A stretch of 46,825 nt of DNA, from contig JAJVHW010000051.1 in assembly GCA_022072415.1 (NCBI GenBank), positions 1 through 46,825 on the forward strand, read 5' to 3'. The notes below the pieces were generated by a model. That model made no database searches and had not been told where the DNA came from. It saw nothing but the letters and a program-made list of their open reading frames with translations. Shown here in pieces: positions 1 to 8,100 of the stretch; position 1 is the first letter of the stretch; the number at the start of each line of letters is the position of its first letter. Source of the stretch: Planctomycetota bacterium (lineage in GTDB: Bacteria > Planctomycetota > JAJSAM01 > JAJVHW01). The position numbers and the translations under genes were made by a program.

Positions 1-92
1 GCCGCGAGCAGCGGCGGAAGCGTGGACAGCAGGATCGCGTGCTGCGCGCGGTGCAGGAGGACGGACCTCCGGCGGACTGCGGGAGACGGCAT
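1..92 (-). CDS. Possible 5' end of an exported protein (partial)
   Basis: An open frame starts at an ATG at 92 and runs off the window edge. The first ~30 residues are a basic start followed by a hydrophobic stretch (HAILLSTLPPLLA), which looks like a signal peptide. It lies just downstream of, and on the same strand as, the Cys-rich protein ending at 167, so the two may form one operon. No domain is visible in so short a piece. An alternative ATG at 124 is in another frame and gives no signal-like sequence. The gene could equally be a chance open frame. Confidence 0.3.
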   Translation of the reverse strand, partial: MPSPAVRRRSVLLHRAQHAILLSTLPPLLA

Positions 93-166
93 GGGACGGA
101 CTCCGGGAACGCGGGGAGCGGCATGCGCAGCGCGACGCGCGCGGCGCGGAGCGATCCGGAGGAGCC

Positions 167-688
167 CTAGACGCGGAGCACGAACGGGCGGAGCCCCGCG
201 CGCGGCGGCGGCGGCTCCGGGCGCGGCAGGGCGAGGTCCGTCGCGGCGCGTGCGGCGCAGATCGGGGCGAATTCGGCGCCGACCGCGGCGACCGGCGGCG
301 GCTCGGGGAGCGTCGGGCCGCCCGCGCCGGACGGCGCAGCGGGCTCGTCGGCCGGGGAAATGTGGAGACAGCAGCCGTCGTCGCGCCTGGACTCGTCCCG
401 GGTCGGGTCGATCCGCAGATCCCCGTCCCGTCCGGCCGTCGCCGTCGCGTCGAGTCCGCAGCAGGGGTCGGGCGCCCGCGAGGAGGGCATGTCCCCACCA
501 CAGCAGGCGCACGCCGCGCCCGCGGCCTCGTCGACGCAGCAGCCCAGCGCGACTCCGCGGTCCGTCAGGCAGATCCCCCCCATCAGCCCCCCGAGCGCGG
601 GGACCAGATAGGCGATCAGCACCACGGCGAGGATCGCGCGGCGGAGGACGGGGTGACGGGCGAGCCTGCGGGTCATCGTGCGGGTCAT
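167..688 (-). CDS. Small Cys-rich membrane-anchored protein
   Basis: A 173-aa protein with one N-terminal membrane segment (about residues 15-40, AILAVVLIAYLVPALGGLMGG) followed by a Cys-rich stretch with CC, CACC, CC and CC pairs, and a Pro/Ala-rich tail. Paired cysteines after a membrane anchor suggest metal binding or disulfides outside the cytoplasm, but I recognise no family. The ORF track starts at a GTG at 700. I prefer the ATG at 688 because a TAGAGT -10-like hexamer lies at 701-706 on this strand. The gene is divergent from the DUF350 gene at 821. Function unknown. Confidence 0.55.
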   Translation of the reverse strand: MTRTMTRRLARHPVLRRAILAVVLIAYLVPALGGLMGGICLTDRGVALGCCVDEAAGAACACCGGDMPSSRAPDPCCGLDATATAGRDGDLRIDPTRDESRRDDGCCLHISPADEPAAPSGAGGPTLPEPPPVAAVGAEFAPICAARAATDLALPRPEPPPPRAGLRPFVLRV

Positions 689-820
689 CGGAACCACCAC
701 ACTCTACGATCCGAACCCGCCCACGGGAAGGTCAAGTTCAACTTTCTGGCGCGGTGCGGGCGGCCTTGCGAGCATCCGCCGGAAGGAAGCACCGTCCCCA
801 CCCTCACGAAGGAGCCGTCC

Positions 821-1471
821 ATGAAGACGAACCGGATCGCAGCCGTGATGTCGACGCTGACCGTCGCATGCCTCTCCGCCCCCGCCTGGGCACAGGACGC
901 GGCCAAGCCAGTCGCCGAGGAGCCCGGGTTCATGCAGCGCGCCGGGGGGCTCGTCATGGGCCTCGTCCTCGCGATCGTCACGATCGCGATCTCCCTCGCC
1001 CTCGGCATGTTCGCCGTGCGGAAGGCGATCGAGATGTTCGACAAGACCACGAAGGGCATCAACGAGTGGGACGAGCTCAAGAAGGGCAACGTCGCCGTCG
1101 GCCTCCTCCTCGCCGCGATGATCTACGCGGTCGGCAGCGTGATCTCGGGCGGAGTCGAGGGCCTCACGAACTCGCTCATGAACCCGTCGCTCAGCCTCGC
1201 GTTCGTGATCGTCGTCGCCGTGGGCTTCGTGAACCTGCTGATCGCGCTCTTCATCGCCACGGCGGTGATCAGCAAGGCGATCTCGATCCTCGACTTCATG
1301 ACGAAGGACCTCGACGAGATGGCGGAGATCGGCCGCGGCAACGTGGCGGTCGCGATCCTCGTGACGGGCGTCCTGCTCGCGGTGTCGAAGATCGTCGCGA
1401 CGGGCGTGACCGCGCTCTCGAGCGTCCTCACGGTCGAGAAGGTCGCGAAGGTCTTCAACATCACCCTCTGA
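821..1471 (+). CDS. DUF350 inner-membrane protein, two repeats
   Basis: A 216-aa protein with a signal-like start ending in AWAQD (about residue 25), then at least four membrane segments arranged as two copies of one unit. Each copy has a polar stretch ending in a variant of GNVAVG or GNVAVAILV, followed by a hydrophobic helix, as in DUF350 (YjfL/UPF0719) membrane proteins, whose function is not known. The start is the ATG preceded by AAGGAG at 809-814. The ORF track begins upstream at 362, but that part is anti-sense to the Cys-rich gene and has no relation to the family. The two-repeat layout is usual for the longer members. Confidence 0.8.
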   Translation: MKTNRIAAVMSTLTVACLSAPAWAQDAAKPVAEEPGFMQRAGGLVMGLVLAIVTIAISLALGMFAVRKAIEMFDKTTKGINEWDELKKGNVAVGLLLAAMIYAVGSVISGGVEGLTNSLMNPSLSLAFVIVVAVGFVNLLIALFIATAVISKAISILDFMTKDLDEMAEIGRGNVAVAILVTGVLLAVSKIVATGVTALSSVLTVEKVAKVFNITL

Positions 1472-1566
1472 TCCGGACGTCGTCGTCGCGACACATGCCT
1501 GCGGCCCGGAGCGCCCCGCGCCTCCGGGCCGCTTGATTCCCGGGCAGTCCCGGCGACGATGAGCGG

Positions 1567-3564
1567 GTGACCGCCGCCCGCCGCATGCTGCCGTGGCTGC
1601 TCCTTCCGCTCGCGTTCGCGGGCGGATGGATGCTCGGCGGCGAGCCGGACCGCGAGGCGCGGCGAGGTCCGCCGGGAACGACCGGGGACTCCGAGGCCGA
1701 GGGCAGGCGCGCCGCGACGGTCGTCCCGTCCGGCGGATCCGCGAAGCCCGCCGTCCCCCTCCGCGCAGGCGCGGCGCAGCGCGATCTCGAGTCGGTCCTC
1801 CGCGCCGCCATGTCCGAGGGTCCGCGCGGACTCTTGGACGCGCTCCCGCGCTCGACGAAGACGATCACCGGGCGCGCCGTGGACAGCGAGGGGAACCCCG
1901 TGCCCGGCGTGCTCGTGCGCGGCGACCCGGACCTCCCCCGCGAGATCACGCAGCACCTCTGGAGCAGCGACGAGGAGGACGCCGAGCCGCTGACCACGCC
2001 GGAAGACCGCGCGCTCCGCGACGCGCTCCGCACGCTCCGGAACGGGCCGCTCCAGTACGCCGCGTGGCGGGAGACGCGGACCGCGGCCGACGGCACCTAC
2101 GTGCTCGGCGACCTGTTCGATCTCGAGTACGACGTGGAGGGGTACCTCGCGGGCGCCGAGGTGGACGAAGAGTCGGGCGACGTGCGACCCGGAGGCACGG
2201 CGGACTTCGTGGTGAAGCGGACCGCGGACGTGATCCTCACGGTGCTCGGGCCGACGGGCGCGGAGGTTCCCCACGCCGCCGTCTTCGCCACCGACGACAT
2301 GGGCGACCACCCGTTCGAGTACGACTGGCTGTCGAAGTACCTCGACTGGACGCCGACGTCGCGCACGATGCGCGTGCCCGCCGGACCGAACCGGTTCGCG
2401 GCGCGCGACGGCGTGCTCCAGTCCGCGGTCGTCGAGGCGACGGTTCCGGCCGCCGGTCCGATCGTGCTCCGGATGGCTCCGACCGCGGAGGTCACGGTGC
2501 GCCTCCCGGACAAGCCTGCCGGGCTCTGCGCCGAGGTGAGCCTCTGCGTGAAGCTGACCACGGCCGAAGGCGTTCCGGTCGCCGAGGACTGGTCGGAGGA
2601 TGACGGGCGCGACGTGCGGTTCCCGGCGATCCCTTCGGGCCGCTACCGCATCGCCCTGTCGCTGGGCGACGACGACCCGCCGCTCGCGTCCATCGACGCG
2701 GACGTCGCTCCGGGGCCGAACGAGTTCACCCTCTCCGCGCTCGGCGTGTCCTCGGAGGCCGGGTTCTTCGTGGAGGGACTCCGAGCCGACGGCACGCCGG
2801 TGGATCGCGGATCCACGGGCGTCGAGGTCTCCTTCCCGGACGTGGAGGACACGCCCGCGTGGAGTCTCCTCGAGGGCGCCGACCCGGGCCGTTGGTTCCT
2901 CGCCCGGAACCCGGGGCGCGCGGATCTCAGGGTGCGCATCCGGATGACCGAGGAGGGCGCCACGGCCGAGACCGAGACCACGTGGGGCACTGCGGGACCG
3001 GTCGTGCTGCGCCTCCCGAGGACGTGGACGACGGTCGTGCGAGGCATGCCCGCGCGCGGCGGGTGGTCGATCGAGTTGATCACGCCCGACGGGCGAGCCG
3101 ACGCGAACTGCCAGGCCGAGCGCGACGACGACGGGGCCTGGACCTTCTCCCAGCTCAATCCGGGAGACTACGAGATCCGCGCCTGGGACCGCCGCCACGG
3201 CGGTTCGTTCCGCTTCCGCGTCCCCGGCGCGCCCATCCTCGACTGGAGGCCCGTGCCGTTCCGCGCCCTCCGCGTCGAGGGGATCGACCTCCTCGAGATC
3301 GCCGAGGCGGACGCGGACGCCGCCGCAAACGGCGCGGGCGCGACCGGACTCGCGGCCCTGGCGGACGGCGACCTGATCGTGGGCATCGACGGCGCGGAGT
3401 TCGCCGACCGCATCGCCCTCGAGGCCGCCCGCGCGTCCGCCCAGTCGCGTCCCTCGGCGAGGGTGACGGTGCTCCGCGGATCGAAGCGTCTCGAGCTCGT
3501 CGTGGACCCGGTCGCGCTGTTCGCCGACGACGCGCTCAGCCTCGAACTCGCGACCCGGGACTAG
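1567..3564 (+). CDS. Large exported protein with carboxypeptidase-regulatory-like domain and PDZ-like end
   Basis: A 665-aa protein. Residues ~1-25 form a hydrophobic anchor (MLPWLLLPLAFAGGW). Around 97-215 lies a carboxypeptidase-D regulatory-like fold (ITGRAVDSEGNPVPGVLV, then TAADGTYVLGDL). Further beta-rich segments follow, and residues ~570-640 look like a PDZ-type segment (ALADGDLIVGIDGAEF, then VTVLRGSKRLELVV). Proteins of this build are usually exported and are common in Planctomycetota and Myxobacteria; no enzymatic residues are evident. The start is GTG at 1567 in the track; an in-frame ATG at 1585 would still keep the anchor. No clear Shine-Dalgarno favours either. Exact role unknown. 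Confidence 0.75.
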   Translation: MTAARRMLPWLLLPLAFAGGWMLGGEPDREARRGPPGTTGDSEAEGRRAATVVPSGGSAKPAVPLRAGAAQRDLESVLRAAMSEGPRGLLDALPRSTKTITGRAVDSEGNPVPGVLVRGDPDLPREITQHLWSSDEEDAEPLTTPEDRALRDALRTLRNGPLQYAAWRETRTAADGTYVLGDLFDLEYDVEGYLAGAEVDEESGDVRPGGTADFVVKRTADVILTVLGPTGAEVPHAAVFATDDMGDHPFEYDWLSKYLDWTPTSRTMRVPAGPNRFAARDGVLQSAVVEATVPAAGPIVLRMAPTAEVTVRLPDKPAGLCAEVSLCVKLTTAEGVPVAEDWSEDDGRDVRFPAIPSGRYRIALSLGDDDPPLASIDADVAPGPNEFTLSALGVSSEAGFFVEGLRADGTPVDRGSTGVEVSFPDVEDTPAWSLLEGADPGRWFLARNPGRADLRVRIRMTEEGATAETETTWGTAGPVVLRLPRTWTTVVRGMPARGGWSIELITPDGRADANCQAERDDDGAWTFSQLNPGDYEIRAWDRRHGGSFRFRVPGAPILDWRPVPFRALRVEGIDLLEIAEADADAAANGAGATGLAALADGDLIVGIDGAEFADRIALEAARASAQSRPSARVTVLRGSKRLELVVDPVALFADDALSLELATRD

Positions 3565-3581
3565 TCGCGTCGTCCCCGGGG

Positions 3582-3613
3582 ACGGCTGGCTGAACGGCTG
3601 GCTGGACGGCTGG
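3582..3613. repeat. Short 12-bp tandem repeat
   Basis: Two full copies and one partial copy of acggctggctgR lie between the stop of the preceding gene and the 3' end of tRNA-Cys. The third copy runs into the encoded CCA of the tRNA. Probably slippage-derived; no function is evident. Confidence 0.6.
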
Positions 3614-3685
3614 AGGCGGCGCCCGGATTTGAACCGGGGAATGACGGATTTGCAATCCGTTGCCTTACCACTTGGCTACGCCGCC
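3611..3685 (-). tRNA. tRNA-Cys (GCA)
   Basis: The reverse strand folds as a cloverleaf. The 7-bp acceptor stem is GGCGGCG/CGCCGCC, the anticodon arm GGATTGCAAATCC has anticodon GCA, and the T arm is CCGGTTTGAATCCGG. The base before CCA is U73, the main identity element for cysteinyl-tRNA synthetase, and CCA is encoded (plus-strand tgga at 3611-3614). It is flanked by protein genes on the other strand. Confidence 0.95.
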
Positions 3686-3826
3686 TCGGCGAAGCGCGGC
3701 AGTATCGTGGGGACGGCCGCGACTCACCAACTTCCGTCCCGCGGAAGTTCGTTCGCCATGGCTCGCCCCGCCGTACTCTCGGCCCTTTCCCCCCGGGTCG
3801 CCGGGGTCAAGTGCCGGAGCAACGAC

Positions 3827-3925
3827 ATGGGCAAGCGCAAGCGGACGTACAAGCTCAAGTGGCGCAGCAAGAAGGCCAACCACGGCCGGAAGCCGTGCCG
3901 CGGCCGGGACCGCAGCTGGAAGTAG
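3827..3925 (+). CDS. Tiny highly basic protein, 32 aa
   Basis: An ATG at 3827 opens a 32-codon frame (MGKRKRTYKLKWRSKKANHG followed by RKPCRGRDRSWK). About half the residues are Lys or Arg, as in ribosome- or RNA-associated miniproteins such as bTHX or bL36, but the sequence matches neither. A weak GGAG (about 3815-3818) precedes the start. The longer track ORF from 3629 begins inside the tRNA-Cys gene and is not credible. The composition differs sharply from the Ala/Arg/Pro noise of shadow frames here, which argues for a real gene. Confidence 0.55.
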   Translation: MGKRKRTYKLKWRSKKANHGRKPCRGRDRSWK

Positions 3926-3952
3926 CCGTTCCCGCGCGCGTCGCGACATCTC

Positions 3953-3999
3953 GCGACGTGCAACGCCGCCGACGCGCAACGCCGCGACGTGCAACGCCG
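3953..3999. repeat. Short repeats between convergent genes
   Basis: Two exact copies of gcgacgtgcaacgccg (3953-3968 and 3984-3999) flank a degenerate third (gacgcgcaacgccg). They sit in the 110-bp gap between the tiny basic gene and the ExbD-like gene, which converge here. No terminator-like T-run is present. Confidence 0.5.
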
Positions 4000-4035
4000 T
4001 GACGGCCAACGCGGCCCGTCGAGCGACCGCCCGCC

Positions 4036-4980
4036 TCAGCGCGGACGCTTCGGGATCGTCCCCGAGTACCGCTCGGTCCGGATCCCGGCCCCTCGCATCG
4101 CCGCGATCACCGGGATCACGTCGGCCATGGTGGCGCCCTTCCCGCACTCGAGGACTGCGCGCGTCCGGTCCGCGTTCGACGTGTCGGAGAGGTCCTTCCG
4201 CTTCGCGCTCCACGCGGTCCACGCGGCGGCGACGTCCTTCGCGAGTTCGGCCACGGGCTTCCCGTCGGCCGTGACCGTCGGCGCCCCGGCCGCGGCGCCC
4301 GGCTTCAGCGTCACGACGAAGCTTTCGCTCGGCGCGGGAAGCTGCGCGTTCTTCGCGTTCGGCATCTTCACCGCGATGCCGCGGAGCCCCTTCGGCTCGC
4401 CGGGGAGCGCCGCCCCGAGGTAGATGTTCTGGACGTAGCTGTCCTGGCAGGTCTCGAGGAGCCAGCGCACCCAGAGCCACGTCGCCTTGCCGTCGGCCGC
4501 GATCACCACCGGCTGCCCCTGCTTCGCGCCGATCTGGCGCCCGAGCTCCGCGAACGTGTTGATCGGCACGGCCTTCGTCCCCTGCCAGACGGTCGTCGGC
4601 TCTCCGTCCTCGTTCACCGGGACGCGTAGGTCCGTGTAGCCCTTCCCGAAGATGTCGGGATCGAAGTCCTCGGCGCCCGCCGACGTCACCAGCACGACGT
4701 TCTCGACGGTGACGACCTGCATCTTCGGCTTCGGCGGGGCGTCCGGCTTCGCCGGGACCGGAGCGGCCGGCGCGGGCTTCGTCGGCGCGGGCTTCGTCGC
4801 ATCGGCCGGGGCCGCGGGCGTCACGGTCGGCGCGTCCCCCGCAGGCGCCGGTCGCAGGCTCCGGCTGCGGAAGTCGCCGCGCAGCCGATCGCCCATCGGC
4901 TCCTCCCAGCCCTTCGTGGCGTACGCCGCGCCGACGGCGGCGAGCGTACCGAGAATCGCGAGCACCCTGTAGTTGGCCAT
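4036..4980 (-). CDS. Membrane-anchored protein with ExbD/TolR-like domain
   Basis: A 314-aa protein with an N-terminal hydrophobic segment (about residues 5-20), a Pro/Ala/Lys-rich linker (about 45-85), then a periplasmic region. Within it a segment reading QPVVIAADGKATWLWVRWLL, followed by VQNIYLGAA, resembles the ExbD/TolR fold, where a conserved Asp-containing strand precedes a helix. The C-terminus (ADVIPVIAAMRGAGIRTERY) looks like a second such unit. No ExbB/TolQ partner is adjacent, so it may belong to a system encoded elsewhere. The resemblance is by motif only; an unrelated exported protein remains possible. Confidence 0.6.
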   Translation of the reverse strand: MANYRVLAILGTLAAVGAAYATKGWEEPMGDRLRGDFRSRSLRPAPAGDAPTVTPAAPADATKPAPTKPAPAAPVPAKPDAPPKPKMQVVTVENVVLVTSAGAEDFDPDIFGKGYTDLRVPVNEDGEPTTVWQGTKAVPINTFAELGRQIGAKQGQPVVIAADGKATWLWVRWLLETCQDSYVQNIYLGAALPGEPKGLRGIAVKMPNAKNAQLPAPSESFVVTLKPGAAAGAPTVTADGKPVAELAKDVAAAWTAWSAKRKDLSDTSNADRTRAVLECGKGATMADVIPVIAAMRGAGIRTERYSGTIPKRPR

Positions 4981-5021
4981 CGCGAGAGGCTACCGCGCCG
5001 CGCGGGGGCCGCGCACGTTCG

Positions 5022-5126
5022 GGTTCACGCCCATGCGGTTCACGCCCACGTGGTTCACGCCCACATGGTTCACGCCCACATGGTTTACGCCCACATGGTT
5101 TACGCCCACATGGTTTACGCCCAAAC
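5022..5126. repeat. 15-bp tandem repeat array, seven units
   Basis: Seven consecutive 15-bp units, read on the minus strand as ATGTGGGCGTRAACC, start inside the last codons of the GT3-GT35 fusion gene and run into the gap before the ExbD-like gene. The W-A-stop end of the fusion protein (TGGGCGTAA) is itself part of the first unit, so each further unit repeats an in-frame stop (TAA in three units, TGA in four). The outer units diverge by a few bases. Confidence 0.9.
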
Positions 5127-8100
5127 GACTGGGTCGTGGAACGTCGGACGCTCGTCGCCTGGCGCGCCGGTGATCCCCGCGGGCCGGACGCGCACGCCGT
5201 AGGCGAGGCGGCCCGGCGCGGACACCGTGACGGTCCCGGCGTAGCGACGGAGCCCGCCCGCCGCCGGTGCCGACCCGTCCTCGCGGTCGATCGGCCGCGC
5301 GGGCTGGAGGACCACGATCTCCCGCGCGTCGAGGTCGTCGTCGCCGCGGCGCTCGCCGAGGACCATCTCCACCACCACGTCGCCGGGGAGCAGGGTCCCG
5401 AGGTTCACGTCCACTTCGGCCGCGAGCGCGTCCCCGGGGCGGGCCGACTCGGCCCCCGCCACGCGCGCGGCGACGACGCGGAGCGCCGCCATCCCGGCGT
5501 GGACGCGGGCCCGCCGCGCCGCGAGCGCGCGCGCGCCCGCGAAGTCGTCCTCGCGAAGCTCGTGGAACCGCCGCGCGAGCGGACGGTAGGCGAGTTCCGC
5601 GTACTGCGCGACCATGCGCGCGGTGTCGAACACCGGCGGGACCGTCGCGAGGGCGCGCCGCACGCGGGCGCACCACGACGCCGGAACGCCGTCCGCGCCG
5701 CGGTCGAAGAAGGACGGCACGACCTCGTGCTCGAGGAGCGTGTAGAGCGCCGCGGCGTCCGCGACGTCCTGCGCGCCCTCGTCGGCGGGGACCGGCGCCG
5801 TGCGGAAGTCCGGACCGATCCGCCACCCGTTCGTCCCGTCGAACGCCTCGAGCCACCACCCGTCGCCCACGGACAGGTTGAGCGCTCCGTTCGCGGCGGC
5901 CTTCATGCCCGACGTCCCGCTCGCCTCGAGCGGCGCGCGCGGGTTGTTGAGCCACACGTCCACGCCGCGCACGAGCGTGCGCGCGAGCGCGAGGTCGTAG
6001 TCCTCGAGGATCACGATCCGGCCGGCGAACGCGTCGCTCCGCGCGAGCTTCGCGACGCGGGAGAGCAGGTCGCGCGCCGCCCCGTCCCGCGGATGCGCCT
6101 TCCCGGCGACGAGGAGCCGCACCGGACGGCCCGGCGCGTCGAGGATCGCCGCGAGCCGCGCGGGGTCGCGCAGCACCAGGTCCGCCCGCTTGTACGTGGC
6201 GAACCGCCGCGCGAACCCGATGTAGAGCGCGTCGGGGGAGAGTCCTTCGACCGTGCGTGCGAGGAGCGCTTCGCTGTCGCCGCGGGCGCGGAACGACGCC
6301 GTCACGCGCGCAGCGACCGCGCGGCGCATGTCGTCGCGGAGCGAGGAGCGAACGGCCCACAGCGCGGCGTCGGACGCCTGCGGCGCGCGGCGGCGGAAGT
6401 CCTCCGCCGCGACGGCGCCGGACGCGCCGAGGAGCTTCGCCACCGCCGGGCTCGTCCACGTCGGCAGGTGCACTCCGTTCGTCACGGACGCGACGGGCAC
6501 CTCGCCCGTGAGGAGCGCGGGCTGGAACGAGCGCAGGAGCGAGCGCGACACCTCGCCGTGCTTCTCGCTGACCGCGTTCACGACCGACGCGAACTCGATC
6601 GCGAGCTTCGTCATGTTGAAGCCGTGCGCGTCGTCCGACGCGACGCCGAGCGCGAAGAACCGCTCCCACGGGATCCCGAGCCACTCGGGCACGTCGGAGA
6701 AGTAGCGGCGCATCAGGTCTTCCGCGAACCGGTCGTGCCCCGCGGGGACCGGCGTGTGCGTCGTGAAGACGGTGGTCGCGCGGACCGCCTCGCGGGCCTC
6801 GTCGAACGAGAGCCCCTTCTCCTTCACCAGCACCCGTGCGCGCTCGAGCGCGCAGAAGGCGCCGTGCCCCTCGTTCACGTGCCACGCCGACGGCTCGATT
6901 CCGATCGCGGCGAGGAGCCGCGCGCCGCCGGCGCCGAGGACGATCTCCTGGCGGAGGCGGTGCTCCGCGTCGCCCGAGTAGAGCGCGTGGGTGATCGCGC
7001 GGTCTTCGGCGCGGTTCCCGTCGGTGTCGCTGTCGAGGAGGTAGAGCTCCACCGTGCCGACCTGGAGCTTCCACGCGCGGAGGAGGAGCTTCGTCCCCGG
7101 GATCTGCAGCGAGACCTCGACCGGCTTCCCGTCGGCGCCGAGCACCGGCGCGAGCGGCGACGCCGCGGGGTCGAGGACGTCCTCGACGGCCCGCTGGTCC
7201 GTGCCCCCGTCGAGCCTCTGGCGCATGTACCCGCGGCGGTAGAGCAGTCCGACGCCGACCAGCGGGAACCGGAGGTCCGCTGCGGTCTTCAGGTGGTCCC
7301 CCGCGAGGGCGCCGAGGCCGCCGCTGTAGATCGGGAGCGACTCGTGGATCCCGAACTCGGCGCAGACGTAGGCCACGGGGTGCCTCCGCGACGGACCGTC
7401 TGCTTCGGCATCGGCGGCGGCCGCCGCCGCGGAGAGATCCGCGTCGAGCCGCCGCGCGACGCGCTTCACGCGGTGCGCATACTCCGGATCGGCCGCGCGG
7501 GCGTCGAGGTCCGCCTGCGACGCCTCGCGGAGCGTGCGCACCGCGTCGTGCCGGCACGCGTCGAACACCTGCGGCGAGAGGTCCGCGAAGAGCGACGCCG
7601 CCTCCGCGTCCCACGTCCAGCGGAGGTTCCGCGCGATGCGCGCGAGGTCCGCGATCCCCGCGGGGACCGCGGGCGTGACGTCCAGCGGGAAGAGCCGGGG
7701 CCGGTTCGGCGGCGCCGCGGGACGCGCAGGGAGCGGATGGGCCGGCGCGGGCGCGGCAGGCACGTGCTTCCGGCGCGACCGCTTCCGCGCCGTCTCGCGG
7801 GCCTTCGCGTGCGCGTCGAAGTGCCGCTCCACGAGGAGCGTCCACTCGGTGGACGCCGCGATCTCGCGGCACGACGCGGCGACGGTCTCGCGGTCCCGCG
7901 CGTCGTCGAGGCGCCTCTCGATCGCGCGGACGAGGCGCGCCGTGGCCTTCTCGTCGCTCCGGTCCTTCCGCGCGAGCACCGTCACGCCGCGCCCCCGCGG
8001 GACGCCCGCGGCCGACGTCCACTGCCCGAAGCCGGTGCAGTCGGTGGTGATCGTCGGGACCCCGAGCGCGAGGCTCTCCTGCGGCGTGTAGCCCCACGCG

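Noticed and set aside
22-1536. 504-aa plus-strand ORF
   Set aside because: Arg/Pro-rich shadow of the Cys-rich and DUF350 genes; stays open only because of high GC.
1123-3198. 691-aa minus-strand ORF
   Set aside because: Anti-sense to the DUF350 and regulatory-domain genes, with no recognisable motif.
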